Shown one piece after another: positions 12,201-25,274 of a DNA stretch of 64,000 bases. The notes under the pieces are model-generated. The model did not search any database and was not told where the DNA came from. It worked only from the letters and a program-made list of their open reading frames with translations. A program made the translations under genes and the position numbers. Source of the stretch: Artocarpus heterophyllus (lineage: Eukaryota > Streptophyta > Magnoliopsida > Rosales > Moraceae); assembly GCA_025403435.1 (NCBI GenBank), contig CM046350.1, forward strand, positions 29,417,346 through 29,481,345. The letters are read 5' to 3'. The first letter of the stretch is position 1; every line of letters begins with the position of its first letter.

Positions 12201-13802
12201 GGGAAAGCTAATGTGGTCGCGGACGCGCTTAGCAGGAAGTCTTCAGGGGTTCTCGCTTGTTTGATTTTTGAGGACTGGAGCAGGGATGCGACAGTGAGTG
12301 AGTATCGGCTACTGTATCATGAAGAGGGTGATCGAGTTTCGTTATATCATGTGGAAGCGACTCCAGCTCTTGTTCGGATGGTGAAGAAAAGTCAGTGGCA
12401 GGATCGGCATTTGCAGGGGATTTGGTCGCGGATTCGAAACGGGGAGCAGTTTGAAGAATGGAGCGTGCATGCAGATGGATCGTTGTACTTTCGGGAGCGC
12501 CTTGCAGTTCCAGTTATCGCCGAGGTGACGAAAGCCGTTCTAGACGAAGCTCATAGGTCCCAGTTCTCTATTCATCCGGGGAGCACCAAGATGTATCGTG
12601 ATTTGAAGAGGCAGTATTGGTGGAGAGGCATGAAGAAAGATGTTCGCGAGTACGTGGCCAAGTGTTCGACGTGTCTTCAGGTGAAAGCCGAGCATCAGAA
12701 GCCTGTAGGTCAGCTTCAGCCGCTTCCTATTCCAGGGTGGAAATGGGAGCATGTGACGATGGATTTCCTCACAGGTTTGCCGAGGACGGAGCAGCGGCAT
12801 GATGCAGTTTGGGTTGTGGTCGACAGGTTGACGAAATCGACGCATTTCATTCCATTTAGGTCGACGTGTTCGAGGAAGATTCTCGAGGAGTTGTATATGC
12901 AGAACATTGTGAGGTTGCATGGAGTTTCTTTGTCCATCACCTCTGATCGAGACACCAGGTTTAATGCTAAGTACTGGAGGAGTTTTCAAGAGGCTATGGG
13001 TACAGATTTGAACTTCTGTACGGCGTTTCATCCTCAGACTGATGGGCAGTCTGAGCGGGTTATCCAGGTTCTCGAGGATATGTTGCGTGCTTGTGCGTTG
13101 GACTTCGGCGGGAATTGGAAGCAATGTTTGCATTTGGCGGAGTTTGCGTACAACAACAGTTATCAGGCGAGTATCGGTATGGCACCATTTGAGGCATTGT
13201 ATGGGCGACCGTGTCGGTCACCTGTGTGTTGGGCCGAGCCAGAAGATAGGGTTATTCTTGGGCCGGATGAGATTCGTGATAGCAACGAGAAAGTTGAGGT
13301 GATTCGGGATCGGTTGAGAGCAGCTCAGAGTCGGCAGAAGAGTTACGCAGATAGGAGACGTAGACCCTTAGAGTTTGCGGTTGGAGATTTTGTTCTCTTG
13401 AGGGTGTCGCCTCGTAAGGGAACTATGCGGTTCGGGGTGAGTGGGAAGCTCACGTCGAGGTATATTGGGCCGTTCGAGATCACTCAGCGTGTTGGCGTGG
13501 TCGCTTATCGGCTTAATCTTCCGCCCGAACTTTCTCATGTGCACGATGTGTTTCATGTGTCGATGCTTAGGAAATGTCCACCTGGGCAGGATAAGATAGT
13601 TTCGTTTCGCGATGTACAGGTTCAAGAGGATACGACGTACGAAGAAGTGCCGATTCAGATTATCGACCAGAAAGTGATTAGTTTGCGTCGTCGTGAGATA
13701 CCGTTGGTGAAAGTCGTGTGGCAGCATCATGGGGTTGATGAAGCCACTTGGGAGCTAGAGTCGAGTATGCGGGAGCTGTATCCGCATTTGTTTTGTTTTT
13801 GA
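9210..13802 (+). pseudogene. gag-pol of element A with seven premature stops
   Basis: A single frame encodes, in order: Gag capsid-like region (from MAPRRRSTADVEF), CCHC zinc knuckle (nt 10020-10061), aspartic protease with DTGAS (Asp at 10461), reverse transcriptase with the catalytic FIDD (11460-11471), RNase H (YADASG at 11901), integrase with its HHCC finger (His from 12552, Cys at 12663 and 12672), DDE residues (Asp near 12762 and 12945, Glu at 13053), and a chromodomain-like C-terminus ending PHLFCF. There are no frameshifts. Stops interrupt at 9684 (TAA) and at 10089, 10125, 10176, 10278, 11943 and 11976 (all TAG). Element B reads CAG at five of these six TAG sites. From 12030 to the end the frame is intact. 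Without the stops this would be a typical Tekay/Del polyprotein. Confidence 0.95.
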
Positions 13803-13837
13803 AGTGAGTTGTAAATTTCGAGGGCGAAATTTCTTTT

Positions 13838-13850
13838 AGGGGTGGAGAGT
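13838..13850 (+). other. polypurine tract of element A
   Basis: AGGGGTGGAGAGT directly abuts the 3' LTR and would prime plus-strand synthesis. The same tract occurs in element B on the minus strand. Confidence 0.9.
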
Positions 13851-15995
13851 TGTAACGCCCTAAAATTTATTTAATGTTAATGTACTATAAATGATGAATT
13901 AGTGTGCCATAATTAACGTTTTAACATTAATTAGATTATTGGGTTGGATTTTGAATTTTTGGTTGTTTTGTTAAATCAATGCATTTAAATGATTTCTTAT
14001 TGTTTTAAAATGATGTTTTGAGTTTTAAAACACAACAATTTGTAAAATGTTAAAATACTCCGTTTTACAAAACCGTGGGCGGCACATGGTTTTCGCACAG
14101 TAAAATCGCCCACCGATTTTCTCTATTTATTTCCTTTTTCTCTCTCTCTCCTCACTTCCACGCTCACTCTCTCTCTCTCTTCTCTCATCTCTCTCGGCAA
14201 TCTCCCTCTCTCTCAATCTCTCTAAAATTTTTGAACTCCATTTCGAATCCAAGCTTCGGGACAGCAAGGAGGAAGCTCGGGGACGTGATTCGGCAACCGA
14301 GATCGCGGATTGAAGCTTCGATTCGAGGTTAGATTCGAAATTTCTAAACTTTCTACAAAATTTTCAATTTTGTGTATTTTTGAAATCTAGGGTTGTTTAA
14401 GCTTAGAAAACCATGGATTTGAGTTAAATGAACTTAGAACAACTAGAATCTAAGCTTAGATTGAAGAAAAACGGATTGAATTCAAGATTTTTCATTTTTC
14501 CCCTCATTTTCTTTTTTTTTCGGATTTTTGAGGATTTTGAGCTTAAATCTTGTTTAAATGATTCCAAACATGTTCTAGAATGTTTTTCTATCAAGTATAA
14601 TTGTTTTTCATGCCTGGGAATTGAGAAAAACAGGTTAGAATCAAGATTTGGATTTTGGGGATCGAGAAACCCGTGGTTGGGATTTCTGGATTTTCCCAGT
14701 TCGGCAGGCCGGAGTGATGATCGGCAGGCCGGTGTTCTTCCGACCGGCAGGCCGAATCTGGGGAAATGTTCGACAGGCCGAACCTTGCTTCCGGCAGGCC
14801 GAACTGTGCAGTTCGACAGGCCGAAGCAGGGCGTCCGATAGGCCGACCGAGGCATGGAAAATTTTGTGATTTTTACCCGTTTCCACTGTTTTGAACCCTG
14901 ATTTAAACCCCAACCTTATAGGATGATTTTAAATGTACAAATGGCACACTAGGACATCATGAAGTGATTTAGTGACATAGAATGTCTCAAACTAGATATT
15001 GATCGACTTAGTTTGTATCTTGGATCGTTCGTGGTTCCGCGAGCTAACGTATAGCGGGCCGGGATTACGGTGTGGGGCACCGGCACGAGTATTGAGGTAG
15101 GACTTCTATCCTATTTCTTTGGTAGCCTGGTTTTGAAATGATTTGGCTTTGAAAATGATTTCTATCAAAATATTTTCAACGGTTGTTTGAAAATGGTTTT
15201 ATCGGTTATATTTTAATATACCGTGATTATGAAATGAATTTCATAATGAATGTAATTGACAACACTCGGTAATTGGGTTTTGAATGACAATGATAATAAA
15301 CACTAAGGCATGATGCCATATCAGAGATCGGGTCGTGTAGCGATCGACCTTGGGGGCAGGTCCCGAAACCCAGCTGGGCCACTACGGTGGTGATATCATG
15401 GTTTGCCTAGGTAAAAGTAAAATGGTGTTTTGATTTAACGAGTAGACTGTTCTGTGTCAGGACGGTTCTACTCAAATTTATTTATTCATTTATTTATTTA
15501 AGTTTTCCTTTGAGTAACTCCTAAACAATGACATGTTTCTTTGCATTAAATTATTTTATAAAATTTAGTCCTACTAAGCCTTTCGCTCACGTTTTATCTG
15601 TTTTAAATTTCCCCCCTCTAGGTGGTTTCCCTTTTAGGTTTGGAGAAGATTCTTCGGACCGAACTCAGGAGCAATAGGAGAATTTATTTATATTCTGTAT
15701 TATTTAATCAAGGCATGTAAGACTTTAACTTTATTTGTACTTAGACTGTAATTGTATTTATGATATTGTCAGAACCATATGTGTGCACAAGTTGTGGGTT
15801 GTGGAACCCATACTCGCGGTTTTTATTTTATTATTATTATTTGCTTAATATTTACAAATTCTTTTTATCAAATGTGGTGGAAAATCTCTTTATTTCTCTC
15901 TTAATTGGATTTGTAAACCCTTAATTTCAATTAAATCCTCTTTTAATTAATCCAAATATTTCGTCACGTCACCTTCCATACTCCGGGACGTGACA
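13851..15995 (+). repeat. 3' LTR of element A
   Basis: 2,145 bp, TG...CA ends. It is longer than the 5' LTR mainly because of one extra array unit at 14712-14731. Candidate intron at 15097-15621. Differences from the 5' LTR are mostly transitions. Confidence 0.95.
14702..14846 (+). repeat. phased GC-rich motif array in the A 3' LTR, seven copies
   Basis: Copies start at 14702, 14722, 14745, 14771, 14792, 14814 and 14836. Compared with the 5' LTR array, one 20-bp unit has been gained or lost. The last copy carries CGATAGG where the 5' LTR has CGACAGG, a C-to-T change. Confidence 0.9.
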
Positions 15996-17832
15996 TGTGC
16001 ACTCTTTGAGCACTACCTATAGTGCCTAATCGTATGAGTCAGAGGAAATAAGAGGAGGAGGTGTGCGGCTGTAGATTGTGTTTGGGAAACAAACGAATTC
16101 CGTGGATTAGTTTTGGTGTCTCACAAAAGAAAGATTTACTGCAACATTAGTTAAGGGCAGCTTTGTCATCACACAATACATAATATTAGAAATCTTCGAC
16201 GTACACTTTGTTAAAAAAAGAAAAAAGAAGAAGAAGACAACGCTCGTGGTTTCTTTGCACTGGTTACCCATATTTATCTATTTTTTGCCATTATTCACGG
16301 GTGCTATGAATCCAAACCTCGCAAGCAGCTTGCAACTTGATCTTTCTGTTCCTGCTCTCTTTCCTGCTTTCGGTTAACGAGCTCACTTCAACAAACTCGA
16401 CCTTTTACTGCCCAAGGAAATTCGATTTTCTTCATTTTTTGCTGAAGAAAGTTTATTCCCTTTATTTCCTAACCTTTTTTTTGTTAAGCTTTTCTGTTTT
16501 GAATTTTTGTACCAGTGCGTAGAATCGTTATTGCCCATCAATCGTTAGATGCTTTACCAGTTTCATTAATTTCAGGTTAGTCTATTTACATTGTATTAAC
16601 TAAGAAATGCTTGATCACTCCACTTGGTAATTTTAAATTTGTCAACAAATCACCAGCGAAGCAAAGACCTTCAATTCATTTGATTTTCTTAAAGAAAAGA
16701 CCTCGCAAAATTCCCTTCTAAACGGCCTTCTGTGGAAACCTCCTGTATAAGATTTGAAATGGTAGATGCGTATATCGCCGGGAGTTTCAGACAGCTTTCT
16801 TCGACTGTGTTACCTCTCTCCTTCAAACGGGGTACTTTTCTCTCAGCGTTCTTCCCAAGCCTACCCTCCCCCGTTTCCGGCAAAAATCAGATGCGACACA
16901 CTCTCTAATATTTCAGGCTTTTTTAATAAGTAGCTGGCTATAAGAAGCGTACAGCTCAACACTCACATACCACTTGATACCCCTTTAACGGCAGTACGGG
17001 AACTGGAGTCATGCACACTTTTGCAGCGTTTCTTGGTTTCCCCAACTTTTTTTTTTAATGTGGAATTCCTTTTTTACCCTATCAATGGTGAACCCCTGAT
17101 TAATTAATGTGTAAAACTATAATAAAAACTCAAAACAAAAAATAAATTATACTTCTCAATAAAATCATATATGTGGATTTTTTTTCATTCTTTTGGTATT
17201 GCTTGTATTTATTTTCTTATACAGTCTTAACAAAAGGGAAACAAAATAAGTTGAGGTTTATTAATAACAAGATAAGTAAGAAATTTAAAGAACTAAAACA
17301 CGGCTCAATGTATCAAAATAATATTTTTAAAAACTATAAAGTACTATTTTGATATTTTGCATACAAAAGGGCATCAATATGATATTTTCTTAAAATATAA
17401 GGATCAAAAATAAAAAAACCTATATATATGGGTCTATTTACAGTATGTCAATATCCTTTTGTTGTTTTCAAACTAAACTTTTTTAGACCATCTAGATCAA
17501 ATTCAACTGTGTAGATTCATAGGTGAGTAAGAAGTAGAGAACTTACTTCCTGAATTGGTTATCTGTTTTTTTTTTTTTTGTGCGTGTGTAATTATTACAT
17601 CATTCGTTCGATAAGACACGTACAGGGAGCGGAAGAATGAATACACAGTAGAAGAACAAGTGCATGATTAAACTCAAGCTTTAAAAATTCTTTTTTATTC
17701 TAACTCCGATTAAGAAGATTCTTCTTCCTTTGCTTTCAGAGTGAAAAATTTAGCAAATCTAGATCTATATAGTCTAGGTAATTCTTTCATGAACATCATG
17801 TTGTTGTAAGATTTGTTATTACACATAGAAGG
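15996..17832. other. unique spacer between elements A and B, no gene recognised
   Basis: Mixed-composition DNA. A CT-rich stretch at 16320-16520 and a short minus-strand open frame at 16689-16883 look like possible leader or decayed exon sequence, but I recognise no protein. The rest is AT-rich. Confidence 0.4.
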
Positions 17833-18213
17833 AACATTTGGTCTATGGGTTCGAATCAATCTATTTTTGAATCTTGTGGTTTAAACTAGTAGTTTTAAAT
17901 GATGATTTTGAACTCGCTTTTGAAACGTAAAAGTTTGAACAAAGAATAAAACATCATATCATAGAATAGTTGGTTGGATAGTGAACGAATTGTGACAAAC
18001 ACTATAAATGTAGTCATGGGTTTGGGTGTTTCAAATTGTTCAAAACATAAGTTTTTTTTAGGAGTGGGTGCAAAGTTTTCAAAACTGGAGGTTTTGCTTG
18101 GTTTAAACCATTCTTATCTTTTTGAACTTTTATTTTATTTTGTTTACCAAACAACAATTTAACTTGAACCCATGGGTTCAAGCGATCAGAACCTATGTAC
18201 CAAACACTACCTA
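17833..18213. mobile_element. decayed non-autonomous DNA element (hAT-like guess)
   Basis: Shares landmarks in the same order with 31307-32055: ATCATAGA, AATTGTGA, GAGGTTTTG, TTCTTATC, TTTAACTTGA, and an end reading TACCAAACACTACC. The opposite end has a loosely inverted GGAACATTTGGTC. Target duplications are not clear, so the superfamily is uncertain. Confidence 0.5.
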
Positions 18214-18363
18214 AACTTTTTAAAATTTTGTTTCCACACGCTATATCTATACATAGATTTAGATTTTTTGCAATTGGACTGATATGTTGGGGCTACGTTT
18301 GGAGTTGGGGTTGGCATCCAACCGACGGGCTAAGGTTAGGGTTGAATCAATGAGATAGGGTTT

Positions 18364-20560
18364 TGTCACGCGCCTAGAGTACGGGAGGTGACGTGGCAGA
18401 TTATTTAAATCAATCAAAAGGAGAATTTGATTAAAACCAAGAAATTTAGGGATTAAATTAATTATAAAAAAATGTAAAAGTTCCAAAACAACATTGTATA
18501 AAAGAGTTCATAGACATTAAGCACGTGAAATCATTAAGCGAATAATAAATTAATAAAGACTACGAGTATGGGTCCCACCGACCCACAACTTGTGCATACA
18601 CATTGTACTGACAATATAATAATACAACTACAGTCCAAGTACAAAGAAAATTAAAAACATTACATGCCTTGGTTAAGTAATACAAAATGATCTACTAATC
18701 CTCCTACTGCTCCTGAGTTCGGTCCATTAAATCCTCTCTGAACCTAAATGGGAAACCACCTAGGAGGAAATTTAAAAACAAAGAAAATGTGAGTGAAAGG
18801 CTTAGTAGGGCTATGTTTTAATAAATCATTTAATTTAAAGGAAAATCTCATTATTCAGGGAATTATATAAAAGAAACATTAAATAAATAAATAAATTCAA
18901 ATAAAACTGTTCTCATCCAAAACAGTTTATTAGGTTGACCAGAAACATCATTTTCATTTTTCTAGGCAAACCATAGGAATATCACCACCGTAGTGGCCTA
19001 GCTGGGTTTCAGGACCTGCCCCCAAGATCGATCGCTATACGACCCGATCTCTAATATGGCATCATGCCTTTATGTTTATTCTCACCATTAATCAAAACCC
19101 ATTTATCGAGTTTTATCATTTACATTCATTATGAAGTTCATTTCATTTCACGGTTTATTAAAATATAACCGATAAATTCATTTTCAATCAACTGTTGGAA
19201 ACATTTTTATAGAAACCCCTTTTTAAAGCCAGATCATTTTGAAACTGGTTACCAAAGATAGGGTAGAAGTCCTACCTCGATACTCGTGCTGGTACCCCAC
19301 ACCGTAATCCTAGTCCGCTATACGTTAGCTCTGCGGAACCACGAACGACTCTAGATACACACTAAGTCAATCAATATCTAGTTCGAGACATTCTATGTTA
19401 CTAAACTATTCCATGATGTCCTAGTGTGCCATTTATATCTTTAAAATCATTTTACAAGATTGGAATTTAAATCGGGGTTCAAAACAGTAAAAATGGGTAA
19501 AAAATCACAAAATTTCCCATGCTCTGCTGGCCTACCGGACTTCCTGCTTCGGCCGGCCAAACTATGCAGTTCGGCCTGCCAAAAATCAGGTCCGGTCGGC
19601 CGAACATTTCCCAGGTTCGGCCTGTTGAACGGTGTAGTTTGGCCTGCCGATCCTTTGAATCCGGCCTGCCGAACACGTAGTTCGGCCTACCGAACTGGAA
19701 AAACCCAGAAATCCCAACCCCGGGTTTTGGTTCTCCCAAAATCTAAATCTTGATTTTAACCTGTTTTTCTCAAATCTCAGGCATGGAAAACAATCATAGA
19801 TGATAGAAAAACATACTAGAACACTTTTGGACTCATTTAAACAAGATTTAAACACAAAAATCTCAAAAATCCAAAAATGGGAAAAAATGAGGAAAAATGA
19901 AAAATCTTGAATCTAATCTGTTTTTCTTCAATCTAAGCTTGGATTCTAGGTGTTCTAAGTTCATTTAACTTAAACCAAGAGTTTTCTAAGCTCAAACAAA
20001 CTTAAATTTCAAAAATACACAAAAATTGAAAATTTTGAAAAAGTTTAGAAATTTTAAAACTAACATCAAATCGAAGCTTCAATCCACGTTATTGGTTGCA
20101 AAATCACGTTCCCGAGCTTCCTCCTTGCTAACCCGAAGCTTGGATTCAAATTTTGATTCAAAAATCTCAAAGAAATTTGAGAGGGAAGGAGGGAGACCGA
20201 GAGAGAAGGAGAGAGGGAGCCTCACGGGAGGAGAGAGAGAGATCAGAGAGAGTGAGAGAAAGAGAGTGAGAGAGAGAGAATAAATAGAGAAAAACGATGG
20301 GCAATTTTACTGTGCGAAAACCATGTGCCACCCACGGTTTTGTAAAACGGAATATTTTTAACATTTTACAAATTGTTGTGTTTTAAAACTCAAAACATCA
20401 TTTTAAAACAGCAAAAAATCATTTGATTTTATTAAATTAACAAAACAACCTAAAATTTAAAATTCAACCAAATAATCAAATTAATGTTGAAACATTAATT
20501 ATGGCACACTAATTCGTCATTTACATTACAATAACATTAAATAAATCTCGGGGCGTTACA
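18364..20560 (-). repeat. 3' LTR of element B
   Basis: 2,197 bp. On the plus strand it reads TGTCACGCG...CGTTACA. It contains an eight-copy phased motif array (19528-19692) and a candidate LTR intron at 19275-18760 (GAG|GTAGG ... CCTAG|G). Confidence 0.93.
19528..19692 (-). repeat. phased GC-rich motif array in the B 3' LTR, eight copies
   Basis: Copies of the GGCCTGCC-type core on the plus strand start at 19528, 19549, 19571, 19592, 19617, 19640, 19661 and 19682. Spacings are 21, 22, 21, 25, 23, 21 and 21 bp. This is the reverse complement of the motif in element A, as expected from the opposite orientation. Confidence 0.9.
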
Positions 20561-20574
20561 ACTCTCCACCCCTA
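20561..20574 (-). other. polypurine tract of element B
   Basis: The minus strand reads AGGGGTGGAGAGT next to the LTR, the same tract as in element A. Confidence 0.85.
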
Positions 20575-20608
20575 AAAGAAATTTCGCCCTCGAAATTTAC
20601 ATCTCATT

Positions 20609-23600
20609 TCAGAAACAAAACAAATGCGGATACAACTCCCGCATACTTGACTCTAGTTCCCAAGTGGCTTCATCAACCCCGTGATGCTGCCACACGACCT
20701 TTACCAATGATATCTCACGACGACGTAAACTGATCACTTTTCGATCGATGATCTGAATCGGTACTTCTTCGTACGTCGTATCTTCTTGAACATGTACATC
20801 GCGAAATGAAACTATCTTACCTTGCTCAGGCGGACACTTCCTAAGCATCGACACATGGAACACATCGTGAACATGAGAAAGTTTGGGCGGAAGGTCGAGC
20901 CGATATGCGACCACACCAACACGCTGAGTGATCTCGAACGGTCCAATATACCTCGGTGCAAGCTTTCCACTCACTGCGAACCGCATAGTTCCTTTATAAG
21001 GCGATACCTTTAAAAGAATGAAATCTCCTACCGTAAACTCTAAGGGTCTACATCTCCTATCCGCGTAACTCTTCTGTCGACTTTGAGCTGCCCTCACTCG
21101 ATCTTGAATCACAGCAACCTTCTCGTTGCTATCACGGATCTCATCCAGCCCAAGAATAACCCTGTCTTCTGGCTCTACCCAACACACCGGTGACCGACAC
21201 GGTTGCCCATAGAACACCTCAAACGGTGCCATACCAATACTCGCCTGATAGCTATTGTTGTATGTGAACTCCGCTAGATGCAAATATTTCTTCCAATTTT
21301 CGTCGAAGTCTAACACACAGGGACACAACCCGCTCAGACTACCCATCAGTCTGAGGATGAAACGCCGTATTGAAGTTCAAATCCGTACCTAAAGCCTCCT
21401 AAAAACTCCTCCAGTACTTAGCATTAAACCTGGTGTCTCAATCAAAAGTGATGGACAAAGAAACTCCATGCAACCTCACTATGTTCTGCAGATACAAATC
21501 CCCGAGAATCTTCCTCGAACACGTCGACCTGAATAGAATGAAATGCGTCGATTTTGTCAACCTGTCAACCACGACCTAAACTGCATCATGCCGCTGCTCT
21601 GTCCTCGGCAAACCTGTGAGAAAATCCATCGTCACATGCTTCCATTTCCACCCTGGAATAGGAAGCGGCTGAAGCTGACTTGCAGGCTTCTGATGCTCGG
21701 CTTTCACCTGAAGACACGTCATACACTTGGCCATGTATTCTAGAACATCTTTCTTCATGCCTCTCCACCAATATTGCCTCTTCAAATCACGGTACATCTT
21801 TGTGCTCCTCAGATGAATAGCAAACTGAGACCTATAAGCTTCGTCCAAAACGGCTTTCGTCACCTCGACGATAGCTGAAACTGCGAGATGCTCCCGGAAA
21901 TACAACGGTCCATCTACATGCACACTCCATTCTTCGAACTACTCCCAGTTCTAAATCCGCGACCAAATCCCCTGCAAATGCTGATCCTGCCACTGATTTT
22001 GCTTCACCATCTGAACAAGAGCTGGGGTCGCCTCCACATGATATACCGAAACTCGATCATAGTCTTCATGATACTGTAGCCCATACTCGCTCACTGTCGC
22101 ATCCCTGCTCCAGCCCTCAAAAGCCAAACAAGCGAGAATCCCTGAAGACTTCCTACTAAGTGCATCCGCGACCACATTAGCTTTCCCGGGATGATACTAC
22201 AACGCAAAATCATAATCCTCCATATACTGTATCCATCTACGCTGCCTCAAATTAAGATCCCTCTGAGTGAACAGATACCTCAAACTCTTATGATCAGAGA
22301 AGACCTGAATTGACGCTCCATACAAATAACACCTCCAAATCTTCAGTGCGTGAATCATAGCCACGAGCTCCAAATCATGAGTAGGATAATTCTGCTCGTG
22401 AGGTCGTAGCTGTCTCGATCTGTACGCAACCACGCGTCCATGCTGCATCAACACGCATCCAAGTCCGCGCCCTGAAGTATCTGCGTAAACCTCATACGGC
22501 TCGTCAGTGCTAGGAATAACCAACACTGGAGCTGAAGTCAACCGGTTCTTCAATTCCTGAAAAGCAAGCTCACATTCTTCATCCCACTCAAACCTGATAT
22601 TTTTCTTGATCAATCTCGTCAACGGAGCTGCAATCTTCAAAAAATCCTTTACGAATTTCCTATAATAACCAGCAAGACCTAAAAAGCTGTGAATCTTTGC
22701 TACATTCCTCGGTTGTTCGCACTCCACTATGGCTTCAACTTGGACAGATCCACAGAAATACCCTGCTCAGAGATGACATGACCCAGAAACTTGACCTCAG
22801 TCAACCAAAACTCGCACTTTTCCCTCTTGGCATACAACTGGTGCTCCCACAGAGTCTGAAGCATGATCCGGAGATGCTGCTCATGCTCCTCCCAAGTCTT
22901 AGAATACATAAGAATATCATCGATGAACACGATCATGAACTGATCCAGATACGGCCTGAATATCCTGTTCATCAAATCCATGAAAGCTGCCGGAGCATTT
23001 GTTAACCCAAATGACATAACCAAAAACTCAAAGTGTCCATACCGGGTTCTAAAAGCTGTCTTGGGAATATCCTCTTCCTTAATCCTGAGTTGATGGTAAC
23101 CCGACAGCAAATCAATCTTTGAGAAGTACCGCAAACCTCCCAACTGATCAAACAACTCGTCGATCCTAGGCAAGGGATACTTATTCTTCACTGTGATACG
23201 ATTCAGCTGCCGATAATCTACACACAACCTGAGAGTCCCATCATGTTTCTTAGCAAACAAAACCGGTGCTCTCCACGGAGATGTGCTATTCTGAATATAC
23301 CCTTTTATCAGCAAGCTCCTGAAGTTGGTTCCTCAATTCTTTCATTTTTGTCGGCGCCATCTGATAAGGTGCTATAGAAATCGGTGCTGTCCTTGGAAAC
23401 AACTCAATACCAAACTCGATTTCCCGATGCGGTGGTAATCCTGGCAACTCATTGGGGAGGACATCCTCAAACTCATTAACCACCGAAATCGCTACACTTC
23501 CTCTCAAAGCATAGGGCTCGCAATCTAGATTCGCAAGAAAAGCACAACAAACCAGATTTCTTAGCCCTCCTAGACACAACTTCATGAGACGCTCACTCAT

Positions 23601-25169
23601 TAACCAATCACCACCACCCTGGTAAGTGATCATCGTCCCCCTATCAGAAACTAGGGTCACTTTTCTAAGTTGACAGTCTACAACTGCATTATATCTGGAC
23701 AACCAGTCCATCCCTAGAATTACATCATAGGAGCTCATGGGGAGTATAATCAAATCACTTTTCAAAATCTCATCCCCAATCTTTATTTTGCAAGATTTAC
23801 ATACACAATTCACACACACCTGCCTCAAGGGAGAAGTTATGACTAAGGGTTCATTAAACTCTTCTATATCTAATCCCAAGGCATGTACAAAGGAACTCGA
23901 AATGAGAGAATGAGAGGCACCTGTATCAAATAAAACACGAGCTAAGGATCGAGAAACTAAGATCGTACCATCGACAACCGCGTTATTAGTCTGAGAATCT
24001 GAACCTCCAGATGCCATTGCATGAACCTGCACTGGTGCCTTTCCTTTTTCTCTACCAACATTGCTGGTTCTGGGATTATTTTGTCGATGCTGCTAGGATG
24101 GAGACGACTGCACGCTAGCTGTACTCGGTGCTCGATACTGAGGGACACTGCGCTGGAAATGCTGCGGCTGCTGCCCTCGTGCCGGATATGAAATCTACTG
24201 AGGGAAAAACTGAGGATACTGTAACTGTAGATACTGCTGAGGCTGAGGTAGGGTCTGAGGCTGACACTAACGACTGGCATCCTCCCTGGTCTGAGATCCA
24301 AGACTGGCACTCCTGATTGGGCAATTTCTCTTGATGTGTCTGGGCTGCTGATAGAAATGACAATGGAAGCTGTAGGGATTGTTGCGCCCGCTACCAGACG
24401 AACTACTGCTACCACTATTCACGCCACCTTGCTTGCTCTTCCCCAGAGTTGGATGGCTGTTGGTGCTCTTCCTACCGCTCCTCTGCGATCCTCTTGAAGC
24501 TTTTGCTCGATCCTCACAATACTGCGCATAGTCATTTTTCACTGATATTGCTGACAACATAAGCTCTCCAAAACTCCTAAGTCGCAGAGCAACCAACTGT
24601 CACCGAATAGGAGCCTTGAGCCCTTTCTGAAACTTAATGCACTTGTCACGCTCCGATGCCACAGCTGATGGAGCAAACCTAGCCAACTCATTACTTGCCT
24701 CATATTCCCGGACTGACAAATCACCCTGTTGCAACCTGTAGAACTCAGCTGCCTTCTGATCTCTATACCCTTGCAAAAAATATCGATCATAGAACAGCTC
24801 CTTGAATCTGTCCCAATTGATTTCACTACCGTGCTCCAAACGCTTAGCCTGTTTCCACCAAGTGTTAGCACCACCCTCAAGCTTATACGCAACAAACTCC
24901 ACACGATATTCCTCAGGCACACCAAGGGTATCCAAATGCTTCACGATCGAATCTAGCCAATATTCTGTCAACTACGGATCCCCATTACCGTCAAAAGTCA
25001 GAATAGACGCACGTAGAAATTCCTTAAAGTACGTATGCCGACGACCAACATCAGAATCCTCCGGTCTAGCCTTAGCTGCCATCTGCCAGAAAGCCGCAAA
25101 CAAAGATCTCATCATGCCCTCATCGTTTCCGAACTCAGCGTCAGCTATCGAACGACGTCTAGGCGCCAT
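20609..25169 (-). pseudogene. gag-pol of element B, degenerate
   Basis: Reads from MAPRRRSIADAEF (25169) to PHLFCF (20609) in the same domain order as element A. Recognisable parts are the Gag capsid, a zinc-knuckle region in which the second Cys is Tyr (HCHFYQQP), protease DTGAS, reverse transcriptase with FIDD intact, RNase H YAD, the integrase finger and core, and the chromodomain-like tail. Breaks include TAG at 24972, TGA at 24600, TAG at 24267 and 22197, and others near 24200, 24095, 21935-21950 and 21576. A one-base insertion near 23300 is balanced by a one-base deletion near 22727. Non-functional. Confidence 0.93.
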
Positions 25170-25259
25170 TCTCTCACTTCTGAAAACAAAATTTGGACTG
25201 TCAGAGGTATTTCAATGTCATACCTATATGTGCACAATTCCTAAGGTTCATAACCTTGA

Positions 25260-25271
25260 GCTCTGATACCA
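25260..25271 (-). other. primer-binding site of element B
   Basis: The minus strand reads TGGTATCAGAGC next to the LTR, identical to the site in element A. Confidence 0.92.
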
Positions 25272-25274
25272 TTC

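Larger units (their letters stand above)
6979..15995 (+). mobile_element. Element A: full-length Ty3/gypsy (Tekay/Del-type chromovirus) retrotransposon
   Basis: Complete structure of 9,017 bp: 5' LTR, tRNA-Met primer-binding site, one gag-pol frame, purine tract, 3' LTR. Both LTRs start TGTAACGCC and end GTGACA. Five-bp target duplications TGTGC flank it (6974-6978 and 15996-16000). By-eye comparison finds roughly 35-40 substitutions over 2.1 kb between the LTRs (about 98% identity), so insertion was recent. The C-terminal chromodomain-like tail and integrase point to the Tekay/Del clade. Seven in-frame stop codons make this copy non-autonomous. Confidence 0.96.

Noticed and set aside
16689..16883. 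Minus-strand 64-aa frame between elements A and B
   Set aside because: Normal-looking composition but no recognisable motif, splice partners or homologue known to me. Kept only as a note in the spacer entry.
18330..18350. GGTTAGGGTTGAATC considered as telomere-like repeat
   Set aside because: Only one imperfect match to TTTAGGG, no array.
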